Part shown: positions 11,290-22,065 of the stretch, piece after piece
Layout of the letters: every line of letters starts with the position of its first letter
Position numbering within the stretch: position 1 is the first letter of the stretch
Assembly (NCBI GenBank): GCA_033032865.1
Contig: JAWHQI010000756.1
Location: 62,001 to 126,000, forward strand
Direction of reading: 5' to 3'
Origin: Dactylorhiza incarnata
Taxonomy: Eukaryota > Streptophyta > Magnoliopsida > Asparagales > Orchidaceae
Length of the DNA stretch: 64,000 nt
Position numbers and translations under genes: made by a program
The notes under the pieces: generated by a model
Told to the model about the DNA's origin: nothing
What the model saw: the letters and a program-made list of their open reading frames with translations, nothing else
The model's database searches: none

Positions 11290-11352
11290 CCAAGGTGCTC
11301 AACCTCACAATGCTTATTAAGGCTTATCAGGAGGTTCAAGTAGTGCTTGGTG
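11290..11352 (-). ncRNA. Conserved hairpin, T4 copy 2 (putative structured RNA element)
   Basis: It has the same layout 180 bp further on: CCAAG and CTTGG outer arms, with inner stem TCAACCTC (11299-11306) opposite GAGGTTCA (11331-11338), seven pairs with one mismatch. The loop CACAATGCTTATTAAGGCTT is nearly identical to copy 1. The T7 homologue lies at 25272-25335. Confidence 0.5.
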
Positions 11353-11870
11353 GAGTTATCTTTGTCATTTATTTTATAATTTTGTTTTGTACAAAGTTCT
11401 CCGAATACACTTGTTTTGCAAATCAATAGAATTTATGAAAGATATAACCACTTTTCTTAACTTTTTTTAAGAGTGCAAAATAAGGAGTGTAGGTAAGATA
11501 CTTGTGCAATTTTAATTTATTGTACTAATACATAAACATACACAAGCATTCTTAAATTAAACCATATGTAGACAATGCCAAAAAGTGAGTGAATATCTAT
11601 CATTATCAAACATAAAACATTTCTCATACTTAGAGGCATGCTAAGCTTGATCCTACACAACCTTTAACATATAATTGATGCACATATTAATAGATATATC
11701 TAAGCATGAAGAAAACAATGTTCAAAGTAGTTTGAGATGATAAATCGCAACATTACAGAAGTATTAAATAATATATTAAATCATGCTTGATTTTTACAAT
11801 AAAGTTCATACAGTATTTTTTTTGATATTTTTGAAGAGTAATTTTTATTTAAAGTTTGAACTCATAAAAT

Positions 11871-11955
11871 TGATCTTGGTCTTCCCGAGGAGAGGTTCGC
11901 CCGGTACTAGGTGATATGATGGGATGATAGCCCAAATCACCCTTTCGCAAGATAC
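11871..11955 (-). other. ~85 bp block also found in the T5 LTR
   Basis: The words TCTTCCCGAGG, CGGTACTAGG, TGATGGG(A/T)TGATA and CCCTTTC(G/T)CAAGA occur in the same order and spacing as in the chromovirus LTR at 32788-32885, on the same strand, although T4 and T5 belong to different superfamilies. Confidence 0.55.
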
Positions 11956-12284
11956 ATAGAAAAGTTAAGAAGAATAATTTTGATACTTGTTTTTGTTTTG
12001 TTTTATATTTTTGTAGTTAATTTTTACAAATAAAAGCATATTTTTGTATTTTTTGCTTTTGTAATTTTTATATTTGATTTTTGCATAAAGATGAACTTTA
12101 AACAAAGGAAACAACACAAGCGAAAAAACAAAACATATTTTTTATAATTTAGTTTTTGTAGTTTTGTATTTGATTTTTCAAAAAATAAAGAAACACAGAA
12201 GTGCAAAACTAAGTAGAAAATATAGATTTATATATTTTAAGGGATTTTTAGAAATTTAAAAAATACAGAAAAATGAACATGGAC

Positions 12285-12315
12285 GCTAGCGCCAGCGGTA
12301 GCGCTAGCGCGGGAG
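12285..12315 (-). repeat. Internal copy of the T4 LTR gctagcgcc motif
   Basis: It contains ACGCTAGCGCCAGCGG and TAGCGCTAGCGCGGG, isolated in AT-rich DNA. The same motif family forms the array upstream of the T4 LTR TATA box, and a similar cluster is at 24411-24437 in T7. Confidence 0.5.
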
Positions 12316-13521
12316 ACAGTGAACGATTTTTTATGATTTTAGAAATTTTGATTGGTGGTCTTGATTAGGTGTCCCAATAGTAGTTCCATGCTGAAGTTGC
12401 AGATTTTTAGGAGATGTTCTGGATGGTCCAAATTGCATGAAACGTTAGCGATTTCTTATATGACTTGACAAAATAATCATTGCACGCGATATATTTACTT
12501 ATGTTTTCATTTTGACTTTTCTAAAGACTTGTGCTTATAACTTAAAAAAAATAGGAAATGAAAACCCAAGATATCATGTTTGAACAAATCAAATATGCAT
12601 GGTTTCGGTGAACAAGGAGTAATGTTCACGCAAATAGTAACATGGATATGCCCTGACATATAAAACCTAACATAGATATAAATATTCTTTTGGTGACAAT
12701 GTTAGTATGATAAATTTGAGATTAATGTTATGCCAAAGTTTGATTGTGTTTCAACTTAGAGACCTAGAATGGAGTGACAATTCTATTTGATTTGATATCA
12801 AAATGATTCAAAGGTCTAAACTAGAAATAAATCACAATACACACATAATACACCATAACACCAACCATGGTAAACAATTATAATGTCAATTGTTATCATA
12901 TAATTTGTGATAGTTGTTTATAGATGATTCTTGATATGAATTATGATTTTAGAGATGTTTTAGCAAAAGATATCACTAGATCATGGTGGTGTTTGTGAAT
13001 TCAATATTCATTATGAAGATAACTTCTTTCAACACATTTTAGTGATTTTCCTTTAATTAAGAATTTTGAATATATATATGTGATTTTTTGATAGTGAACA
13101 CTAGTGATGGTTTAGATCATGCTTGACATCAAGGAGAGAACACAATATAATTATTTGTTGTGAACAATGACACCCATATTGAAAGTTGAGCTTTTATTTA
13201 TATCTTGAATTTTCTTTTAGATCAAGTTATTTCACTAAACCACTTGTTGGTGAAGGCTAAGAATCTTAATAGCCTAATAACCAGATTTAATTTGAAATAT
13301 CTTATAGCAAATTTAGAGTTTGATTCATATGGATAATATAAGATATTATAATAATAAAAGATAGGTCATCAAAAAAATATGATTTTGAATTTTGATCAAA
13401 AATGATTTATAAACTCATTAAGCTTTATGAGATAAAATCATATTTCCAATACTATATAGGATGACCATGACATGATAGTTCAAAAAGGAAAAACAACAAG
13501 AAAGATAAAAAGGACATTAAA

Positions 13522-13576
13522 GCATGTCATGAAGTAGAAATTTGTATATCTTATTTTGAAAAGTTTCTACTTCATG
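13522..13576 (-). promoter_or_regulatory. Hairpin directly downstream of T4 gag
   Basis: ATGAAGTAGAAA (13529-13540) pairs with TTTCTACTTCAT (13564-13575), with a ~23 nt loop, just after the gag stop. T7 has the same hairpin in the same place (22011-22065). A role in translation, packaging or dimerisation is possible but unproven. Confidence 0.5.
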
Positions 13577-13589
13577 CATTTGATGATAC

Positions 13590-15064
13590 CTAATAAATAA
13601 GTGTTTTAGGTATCCAAAGGGGACCATGTGGGATGGTTCCTTTGGGTACCCAAGCATAGCGAGATGGCTTTTGGGGAGATGGAAGTGAATGAACCATTTT
13701 GAGTGGAGTTTGTGTTTCATCTTTAACTTTTGGCCGCCATTCAAACATTCGTTTAATATTATTCTTATTTATCAAATTTCTATGATGATTTTGCAAAACA
13801 TTCTTTATAGGAAATTTGTTTATCTTTAAGTTTATGTTGGGAGAGTGGTTATTTTGTAAGTGATAATGATTTGGAATTTTATTTTCAAGCATTTGATATT
13901 TTTATTTCCTTTGTTGGGCTTAGACATATTATGGAAATTCATATTTAACTTGCTTTTGCAATTTGTTTGAAATTGTTGATTTATGTGTTGAGAATTTTTC
14001 TTTATTATTTCCTTAAACAAGTTGACTTTAGTTTCCAATTCATAATTCTTAATCTTAAGATTATGTCTTGCTTTGTTATAGGCTATTGTGCTATTTTTAA
14101 GAGTGGATACAATAGACTCAATATGATTTTGATAGTTGTTTCTATATTCATCAAATGTTTCATCCATCTCTTGAATTTCAATTTTAAAATCTTTGCACTT
14201 AGCACAATCATTTTTCAAGGAAGTATTTTCTAAACATAATTTTTCATTTTGTTCTTTTACTAAAATAAAATCCTTTTCAAGTTTCATGAGTTTTTCCTTA
14301 ATATTATAATAATCAAAACAAGGTTTTGTGTTTTCAAGTAAAGGACAAGATGGTGAAACCACATCACAATTTGATTCTAAATTAACATTAGCTTTTAATC
14401 TCTTATTTTCTAAATGTAGATTTTTAATAGTGATTTTCAATTTCTTGATCTTACGTTTAGCAGTTTTTAGTATATTGAAACTAGAAATGGAAGTTATCAC
14501 ACAAGAAGAAGATTTTGACTTTCTTACAGCGCTTTTGGTAGAGGCAAAATATGTGCATAAAGTTCCTTCGTTATCTTTTGGTCCTTCCTCGATCACAGAT
14601 GAGTTTTCATCTTCTTTTGATGTATTGTTCTCTTTCTCTATTTCAATATTCTCCATGGCTTTGCTCCGAAAGAGATCTTCTTGAATGATAATGGATGCTT
14701 GTACATTCTTTTCCTCCTGTGTTTGTTCCACACCTGCGAGAGGAAGATCATACATTTCTTCAAGAAAGCGTCATATTTTGTATGCACTAGAAAAGCAATA
14801 TATGAATTTGAAAATTTCATTAGATAGTGCACAAAATAAATAGTGTTTGGCTTTGGCATTTAGCTGACGTTCTTTTTTATTCGATTTATCCGCACGTCTT
14901 ATAATTGCTAAGTTCCATACTTCGATGTCTAAAGTTTTAATAAATTTTTTCATTAAAATTTTCCATCCTTTATAATTTGTTCCTTCAAACAAGGGTGGTT
15001 TATGTGATATTTCATCTTCACAGAAATTTGCCCCACTAGTTGAAGCGAGATCATGAGACGTCAT
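13590..15064 (-). pseudogene. T4 gag-like protein, broken
   Basis: It starts at the ATG at 15064, 35 bp after the primer site: MTSHDLASTSG, then the copia Gag N-terminal pattern PPLFEGTNYKGWKILMKKF. A TGA replaces the Trp of an AYKIW motif at about 14775. The frame then runs on (14755-13832) through an acidic stretch, a long coiled coil (LKTAKRKIKKLKITIKNLHLENK, ENEKLCLENTSLKND) and an Asn/His-rich basic region. A frameshift near 13890 leads to the C-terminal signature EWRPK ... PSRYAWVPKGTIPHG, then a stop. The central UBN2 capsid part, the zinc knuckle and all of pol are missing. T7 gag ends at the same signature, so the shortened gag is a family feature, not random loss. Confidence 0.7.
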
Positions 15065-15098
15065 TATTCCCGGTTGTTAAGCCGATTGGAATAACCTC

Positions 15099-15110
15099 GC
15101 TCTGATACCA
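15099..15110 (-). promoter_or_regulatory. T4 primer binding site
   Basis: TGGTATCAGAGC on the minus strand, two bases inside the 5' LTR, is complementary to the 3' end of plant initiator tRNA-Met. Confidence 0.85.
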
Positions 15111-15112
15111 CT

Positions 15113-16192
15113 TGTTGGATCGGTCGGCGCCCTTAGAGGGGGGGTGAATAAGGGTTTTCAAAAACTTTATATTTTATTTAGAAAACTTTGGAATATTGCA
15201 ATAATAAAACAAGAAGTCAAGTAAAACAAAAAGAGAGACAAGATTTATTGATATTAAATAAGTTTTACAAAACTTGATCTCAGTGTCGCTAGAGATCGGA
15301 GGCGAATAATAAAAACTCTTTTTCGTTTTCTATACCGACTCGTATCCCCACGAACTGGTTGGCTTTAGCCGATCTCTCCCCAGATATGGCCTCAAGCCGC
15401 TCTAGCCAATCTATCCCCAGAAAGGCCTCGAGCACCCCTAGACCTATCCTAGATCTAGTCGTCAACACGAGGCGAATAACAGCCCTAAGTCCTACCCCAG
15501 ACCTAGTCGCCAACACGAGGCGATTTCACTTAAACGATTACAAGAAAAGAAGTGAAATGAAAAAGACAATAATATAAAAACTCCCTCTATTTAGATCTCT
15601 TGGAGAAGTTGACGAAGACGCAGAGTATGATCGTAGTCGATGCGGTCTTTCGTCACGATGATGAAGCGTGTTGAAATCTTCTCCACGGATCTCCTTAAGC
15701 CTTCATGGATTTGTGGGAGTATCACTCTGAATCTTCTTCTCTCTGCTGTGGCACGAAGCTCTAGAGTTTGGGATTGTAGGAGGATCAAGAAGACGGAGCC
15801 AAAGCATCCAATTTATAGCCTTCACGCTACCGCCGGCGCTAGCCCGGATTAGGAAACGTTTTGCGCGGCAGGATCTTCAATCCGCGGCAACATTTTGCTC
15901 TATGCCTCTTATGCGCCATGTTACTGCCAGCGCTATCTGTTACCGCATGGCGTTAGCTCTTTCTAAAAACACAGCCGGAATCGTGCTAATCAACGCTAGC
16001 GCCGGGCGCTATCGCTACCGCCGGCGATAGTGAGCTTGTTCGAATTTTGGCCTCAATTTTGGGGGCAGACATCATGAGTACTCCTTGAGTCATGTGGACT
16101 ATGTTAACCTGCACACTTGAACACACAAGATCAAATACACATAGGATTTGTTATTCTCAAACCTAGGAGATGCGGAAGACCGTGTTCCAACA
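15113..16192 (-). repeat. T4 5' LTR
   Basis: 1080 bp, the partner of 8246-9326. The TATA box is at 15817-15811 (minus) and the CpG-rich inverted words at about 15824-16045. Confidence 0.9.
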
Positions 16193-18104
16193 GTTAGTTT
16201 GGGATGTTGTCTAATCACCAAGAGGGAGGTGAATAGGTGTTTCAAAGATTTTTGTATTCTTTTGCTTAATAAATGTTCTTTCTTAGGGATATAAATATAC
16301 TTAATGCACACCACAGAAAGCACACAGTAATTTATAGTGGTTCCCCTAGGCAATGTATCTAGAGTACTCCGCTGTCCCTCTGCACCTATCTGACAGTGTG
16401 GTAGAGTCAGCAAACTCCACCAAATCTCATATCTACTCCTCAGATCTTACAACTCAGGCACACAGGCCCTACAGCTCAGGCCATCAAGCCCTACAACTCA
16501 GATCCTTCTAGGATTCTACCCCAAGTTCCAGGAACCCTACAAATCAGGCCATCAAGCCCTACAACTCAGGCCCTTAAGCCCTACAACTTAGAACATCAAG
16601 CCCTACAACTCAGGCTCTATAGAGAATGAATAAGATACAATGCTGAAGAACACTTAACACAGTAAAGAAAATATTGTAGAGTTCTTCTGATGCCCAGATG
16701 TTGACGACCTCTGGACTTGAAGAGAAAGCGATAATGATCTGTTCTTGATGAACCAAAGCTTTTCTTCAATCTTGTCTTCAATTTGGAACATAACTTGACA
16801 GTCGATGTTGCTTGACTGAGACTTGGAGAACTAAGACCAAGAGCGTATTGTTCTCGGGTGATTGTTCCTTCTTTCCACAACCGTCTTTACTGTTCGATTG
16901 ATTCATATATTCTCTGTGTTTTTTTAGGGTAGACACTTATCCTTTTTATATGACCGAGGGACCGTCTAACGGTCTACTCAGATGTCCTTTAAGTGTCAGA
17001 GACTAATTCCTTAACGGCATACGCTGATTGGACCATCAGGCGGCGACATTAAATGCAGACAACGCGTTTCGAAATGTCTTGGTTTGTCTCAACAATATTA
17101 GCAACATCTCCACGACAGAGTTGGTCGTCACGCCGATCCATCTTAGACTTAGACAATTCTTCAAGTCTTCTTAAAACTTCTTCTGAGAAGGATATCTCGA
17201 TGATACGAGATATCACAGCTATAATGGTACTCACGCCGATATATAGTCATCTCAACGATGTCGTCATGAACATCTTGTCGACTTGAGGTATTCTCGTCAA
17301 TATCATCGTGAGCATCCTGACTTATCATCGATATCGTCGGGATCATCCAGGCAATAAGGAACACTTCAGCTGCAAACTGTCTCTATGAGATCTGTCTTAG
17401 TCTTCTCGATGACATGGCTTCTTTACGACGATGTTGTTGACAACCGGATACTCAACTCGTCTTCTAAAGAGCTTCATAACGCTAGAATTCACAATGATAT
17501 CGTCGTGTGATACTTGTTTGCACGACGATACTGTGACTTAGTTAATTCTTCTTGTTCTCATAACAATATCGTCGTGTGTACTTTGTTGACACAACGATAT
17601 TATTACTTGGTTGATTCTTCTTGTTCTCGCAACGATATCGTCGTGTGTACTTTGTTGACACGACGATATTGTCGTGTTATCCTTTTTGTTGTGACGATTA
17701 ATGACTTGTTCTTCTACTGAGCTCTATGAGTAGTCTCAACGATATCTACATACTTATTCAACAATATATCCAGTCCTTCTCAACAATTTTGGACTTAGAG
17801 AAATTAGAGAAGTACTGGACAAACAGTCTATAATATTTCAACGATACAAGCACCATTATGACGATACGTCCAGTCCTTCTCAACGATTCTGGACTTAGAG
17901 GGATTAGAGAGGTACTGGACATACAGTCTATTCTTTGTAGTCATCGATAAGATGTCTTTGCTTGATCCTTATGCATTATGCATAATGTGTAAGATATTCT
18001 AACCTGCTTATGTCACATCTAATTCACATCAAATACAAGTTGTACTTATCATTGACTTTAGCACTTCTTCAAATCAGGAACATTACTGGACACTATTCCC
18101 AACA
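16193..18104 (-). repeat. T2 5' LTR (main part)
   Basis: On the plus strand the LTR starts TGTTAG at 8240-8245 (before T4) and continues from 16198. It ends ATTCCCAACA at 18104, about 1.9 kb. It contains the AGAGGGAGGTGAATAGG motif (16224-16240), a ccctacaactcagg repeat (about 16440-16620), and a TATA box on the minus strand (16950-16944). Upstream of it are many acgatatcgtcgt palindromes, including two ~68 bp tandem units (17530-17670), and two copies of a ccagtccttctcaac...tactggac segment (17770-17930). Three small ORFs in the array are by-products of the repeats. Confidence 0.75.
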
Positions 18105-18735
18105 GCATGCCTCGCAATGAGTCATGAAGTGGATGATGTCCTTCTTCATTCCTGGTCAATACATCGTTCTCCTTAGGTCCGCAGTCATTTTGGTGATCCC
18201 GAGATGCACTGAATATTTACTACAATGCGCTTATGTCATTATATCTTCCCGAATATTATCTCCTACTGGTATGTAAATTCAGCCTCGGAAGCGCACATGA
18301 TCATCTTTCAACGAATAATCTCCAGCGGTGCCTGACTCTAATGCCTTGAAAATAGTTTCTAATTCTGCATCACTTTTCTGGGCAACCTTGATTCGATCTC
18401 AGATATCACAGACAATGCTCATCGAGGATAGATACTCCTTGTAGACCTCGGGGTCATCCTTGGATACCTGTGTGATATGCATGTCTTCTAGCATCTGCAC
18501 TAGCTCCATGGCCACCAAATGTGGTTTTGCATCTGACGTGCTATCCCTTCTGCTGAGTGCATCTGCTACTGTGTTTGCCTTCCCTGGGTGATAGTGCATT
18601 GTATACTGGTAATGACAGAGAAATTCCACCCATCTTCTTTACCGAAGATTTAGGTCCTTCCGCGTGTCCACATACTTGAGGTTCTTGTGATCTGAGAAGA
18701 TATCACAATGAACCCCATACATGAAAGTATCTAGT
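18105..18735 (-). pseudogene. T5 RNase H end and integrase zinc finger
   Basis: On the minus strand, YGVHCDIFSDHKNLKYV and HYHPGKANTVADALSRR (18629-18399) are the C-terminal RNase H signatures of Ty3 pol, including the DHK and ADALSR motifs. A linker and an H2C2 zinc-binding segment follow (HLGITKMTADLRRTMY, PGMKKDI, HCEAC near 18110-18230), which belongs to the integrase N-terminus. A stop replaces a Trp in the usual WWPGM motif. T2 is inserted within the final Cys codons. Several stops and frameshifts make this inactive. Confidence 0.8.
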
Positions 18736-19059
18736 TGTCTACCTAAATCACCTAGAGGGGGTGAATAGGTGAGTTCTATTGCATTAAGCGAAATTAAAAT
18801 ACTTTAGAAAAATATGCACACCGATCAAGAGAAAATACACATCACAGACACAAGGATATAGTGATTCCCCAGAATGGGTACGTCCACTTTCCCGCCTCGC
18901 CTATCTAGCACTTCGGGCTAGACTCGGCTACTTCACCAAACTCAGATTTCGACAAATCTTACACCTCGGAGTCTTCAACTCCTACAAGCTCGGAGACAAC
19001 GTCTCCTACAAAATCTCAGAGAACAACCTCTCCTACACTCGATCCTCTAAACTATGATC
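18736..19059 (-). repeat. T6 LTR, part 1 (3' end of the LTR)
   Basis: It starts TGTCTACC and carries the CCTAGAGGGGGTGAATAGG motif (18751-18769) and a c-t-c-c-t-a-c-a rich segment. It is interrupted by T7 at 19059 and resumes at 28149. The flanking five bases are ctagt here and taact at the other end, so there is no target duplication. Confidence 0.65.
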
Positions 19060-20369
19060 TGTTGGAGCTTGCTTTCCGCATCTCTTGGTTTGAGAATAAC
19101 AAATACCGTGTTGTATTTGATCTAGTCTTTTGTGTGTTTATAGTGGCCAGGTTGTATAGGTTCAATGAGGAGACAAGTCCTCGTTCATGGGCATGATCCG
19201 AGAACGACAAGTCTCAGGTTGGATGAGTTTTGTGTGCTGATCTTAAAATGGCCATAACTTTCAATCCAGGAAGAGTTACAGAACGTGCCACCCCATTTCG
19301 GAGATGAGAACGACTCAATCTACATGCTGGAGCTAAATTTGAATGTGGTAAATTTCACTGTCGGAAAATTCCGACAGCCACTGTCGCCCAGGCGACAGCA
19401 GAGAAGTTACAACTACTTCCCTCCACGGCAGCACGACGAAAAGCAGTTTTGAGATGTCGGAAATCCGACATCGATGTCGCCCAGGCGACAGCTCGACGGT
19501 TACACCAACTGCCCACGACTCCACCCACGACGGCACTCCAGCGGCAGTTTAGCGCTGTCGGAAAATTCCGACAGTCACTGTCGGAAATTCCGACAGCGAT
19601 TTTCTATAAATTGACACCTTCTGTTCGTGCATTTCAACCACTAAAGATTCTAAGTCCCTTCCTGAGTGCATTCCATCCAGAGAGCTCCAGAACCTCATGA
19701 ACTCCCATTTATGCTGAGAAGGTTTGAAATTGAAGACGAGATCGGACGCGCTTCTACATCAAGGATCATCTCGAGGCTTCAACCTTCCTTTCAGAGATCT
19801 GAATTTCTAGGGAGTTCTTATTTTATCTTGTATTTTCATTTATATACATTTTACTTTGTATTGGTAGGGAAAATCGCTTCCTTGTGCGGAGCGTCTAAGT
19901 CCTTGCGTGACTTAGGGGAAAATCGCTTCCTTGTGCGGAGCGTCCAAGTCCTTGCGTGGCTTGGTGGGAAATCGTGGCCTTGTGTGCTACGTCTAGATCT
20001 TGGGAAGATCTAGAGGATAGGCTTGGGCTTGGTCTAGGGAGAGACAAGTGATAGCCTTCCGATCCTTGGGAGAAGGATTGGTAAACAAAAAGAAATTTAC
20101 ATTTGTACGCCTCCGATTTCTAGCGATATAGAAATCAAATTTATGTAAACACGTTTTCATATATATAATCATGTCTCTTTTGTGTTTACTTGATTTGTAT
20201 CATTTGGCGTAATCTCTATTATATTGTGTTCTAAGTTTTCAATTCTAAATCTAAATTGTTTATTTCAATCTCTTTCATTATAAAACAATTTAGTAATTAT
20301 CTTGGAAATTATAAAAAGAATTTTATTCCCTTATTCACCCCCCCTCTAAGGGCGCCGTAAGATCCAACA
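19060..20369 (+). repeat. T7 5' LTR
   Basis: It contains six hairpin-forming palindromes (19358-19377, 19381-19398, 19453-19472, 19475-19490, 19555-19574, 19578-19596) with arms CTGTCGGAA/TTCCGACAG or TGTCGCC/GGCGACA. They end nine bases before the TATA box. Two aatcgcttccttgtgcggag repeats follow (19870-19945), and the CCTTATTCACCCCCCCTCTA motif (20329-20348) is near the end. Confidence 0.9.
19605..19611 (+). promoter_or_regulatory. TATA box of T7 5' LTR
   Basis: TATAAAT lies directly downstream of the palindrome array. The 3' LTR copy is at 27384-27390. Confidence 0.7.
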
Positions 20370-20371
20370 AT

Positions 20372-20382
20372 TGGTATCAGAG
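20372..20382 (+). promoter_or_regulatory. T7 primer binding site
   Basis: TGGTATCAGAG, two bases after the LTR end, is complementary to initiator tRNA-Met. Confidence 0.85.
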
Positions 20383-20418
20383 GAAGGTTATTCCAAATCG
20401 GCTTAACAACCGGGAATA

Positions 20419-21998
20419 ATGGCGCCTCTTGATCATGATCTCGCTTCTACTAGTGGGGAAAATTTTAATATAAATGAAAAAATATTATCACCACCTTTAT
20501 TTATGGGCAAAAATTTTAAAGGGTGGAAAATATTAATGAAAAATTTTCTAAGGCCTTAGATGAAAAAGTTTGGAATATTACTATTAAAAAGCCATCTAGC
20601 GTACTAACTAGAAACGAAATTATTTTAAATGCAAAATCTATGAATAGTATATTTTGTGCGTTAGACCAAAATATTTTCAAACTTATTTATACTTTACCTA
20701 CCGCATATGAAATTTGGAGTTTTCTTAAAAGAACTTATGATTCTCCTTCTACAGGTACGAAACATTCACAAGAACCGGAGAATATGCAAGCCTATGCAAA
20801 TATTCAAGAAAGCTACACAAAGGATGGATCCATAGAATGCTCATCAAGCGGAAAGGATGATGGACACTCTTGTTTGGAAGAGGAAGATGAAGAAGACAAC
20901 GTCACAATATTGGACTCAGTTGATGGCAAAACATCAAGCAAAAGAGAAGACGGAAACTATAGCAAGGTAAGAAAATCTAAATCTTCTCTTTTAGTAACTA
21001 ATTCTATTTCTATATTTCGTGTGCTTAAATTTGCTAAACGTAAAATTTCAAAGTTGAAACATGCTAATTCCAAATTACGTTTAGAAAATAAAACTTTAAA
21101 AGCAAACACTAAAGTAGAATCTTATATTGATGTTTCAAATTCTTGTTCATGCTCTTTAGTTGAAATTCCTATTCCTTGTAATTGCAATTTATTAAAAGAA
21201 AAATTCAAGGAAATTGAAAAAGGGCTCTTAATTTCTAAAAGGCATAATGAAATATTGTTAATTGAAAATGATGTTTTATCTTGTAAGTTAATACAATTAA
21301 AATCTTTTGTTGAAAAATTTCAAATGTCATCTAATGAATCTCATCATAAGATTTTGAATAACAAGGATAAATTAACTTACAAAATCATTTCTAAAAAGGA
21401 TCATTTTCATACATCAACTCAAAAGGAGTTAAGTTTCAAAAAGAATTATGACCCTCACAAAATTCTTAAGAGTCACTATTATAAGTCTCAATATATTTTC
21501 AATCATGACTCAAACTTAAAAACTCCTTTTCATGAAAATCAAAATATAAAATATTATCCTTTATATTATAAGAGTATGTCTATAAGAAAGAGTGGAAATG
21601 AAAATCATCAAAATAATGATCAATCTTCTAAAACATATTGTAATCCACTCTTTCAACAATCACTTCTAAAGAAAGACAATCACTCTTATAAAATTTTAAA
21701 CAATCCATATAATAAAAATCATTATGATTATCAACATCAAGCTACTTTGAAAAATAATTTAAATAAACATAAACCTCCAATGAATTATTTTTCAAACAAT
21801 TCACATAATCATTATATGGATTTAAGTAATAAACAACCAGTGTATGAATGGAGACCCATAAAGAAAAATGACATATCAACATTAATTAAAAAGGCTCATT
21901 CATCATTATCTTCTCAAAAGCCATCACGACATATTTGGGTGCCCAAAGGAACCATTACACATGGTCAACTTTGGATACCTAAATCTCTTATCATTTAG
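20419..21998 (+). pseudogene. T7 gag-like protein with one frame change
   Basis: The ATG at 20419 (MAPLDHDLASTSG) matches the start of T4 gag and gives GWKILMKNF before a TAG at 20557. The rest of the protein is open in the -1 frame from about 20523 to 21998 (nearly 490 codons). At the change point the bases are AAATTTT, and a -1 shift there restores alignment to T4 gag without a gap. Order: DUF4219-like N-terminus up to AYEIWSFLKRTYD; acidic linker (CLEEEDEEDN); Lys-rich coiled coil (RKISKLKHANSKLRLENK); long Asn/His/Lys-rich basic region; C-terminal signature EWRPIKK ... PSRHIWVPKGTITHG, then TAG. There is no zinc knuckle and no pol. The basic region could bind RNA. Either a 1-base deletion or programmed frameshifting would explain the break; deletion is the simpler reading. 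Confidence 0.7.
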
Positions 21999-22010
21999 TA
22001 TCTTTCATTT

Positions 22011-22065
22011 GCATGAAGTAGAAATAATTAAAAATGAAATATCAATACTCTACTTCATGATGTGC
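22011..22065 (+). promoter_or_regulatory. Hairpin directly downstream of T7 gag
   Basis: GCATGAAGTAGA (22011-22022) pairs with TCTACTTCATG (22048-22058), thirteen bases after the gag stop. It is the counterpart of 13522-13576 in T4. Confidence 0.5.

Larger units (their letters stand above)
10081..13521 (-). other. AT-rich non-coding interior of T4
   Basis: No coding region is supported; the ORFs here are short and not shared with T7. Conserved items are listed separately (11111-11175, 11290-11350, 11871-11955, 12285-12315). The remainder is low-complexity A/T sequence in which I see nothing further. Confidence 0.6.
8246..16192 (-). mobile_element. T4: complete non-autonomous Ty1-copia-type element (gag only)
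   Basis: Its two LTRs, 8246-9326 and 15113-16192, both start TGTTGGATC and end TTCCAACA. The target duplication is gttag (8241-8245 and 16193-16197). The primer site TGGTATCAGAGC (15110-15099, minus) matches initiator tRNA-Met. The polypurine tract (minus, about 9345-9327) abuts the left LTR. It carries only a broken gag (13590-15064). The other ~4.2 kb (9327-13520) is AT-rich and non-coding, with a few conserved blocks. This is a large retrotransposon derivative (LARD-like) that needs another element's enzymes. The LTRs show roughly twenty differences by eye, so it is older than T7 and T8. It sits a few bases inside the 5' LTR of T2. Confidence 0.9.
2503..18104 (-). mobile_element. T2: old Ty1-copia-type element, minus strand, split by T3 and T4
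   Basis: The 5' LTR is on the right (16193-18104, plus six bases at 8240-8245). The initiator-Met-type primer site reads TGGTATTAGAG on the minus strand at 8237-8227. The internal region runs leftwards: broken gag, plant-transposon-domain gene 1, coiled-coil gene, plant-transposon-domain gene 2, then it is cut by T1 at 2502. The 3' LTR must lie left of the window. T3 and T4 are later insertions with intact 5-bp duplications. T2 itself is inserted in the integrase zinc-finger codons of T5, with gcatg at 18105-18109 as the expected target copy. No protease, integrase or reverse transcriptase is present in the visible part. Confidence 0.75.

Noticed and set aside
19449..20013. ORFs of 83 and 115 aa repeated at 27228-27792
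   Set aside because: Both lie within the T7 LTRs over palindromes and promoter. They are duplicated only because LTRs are.
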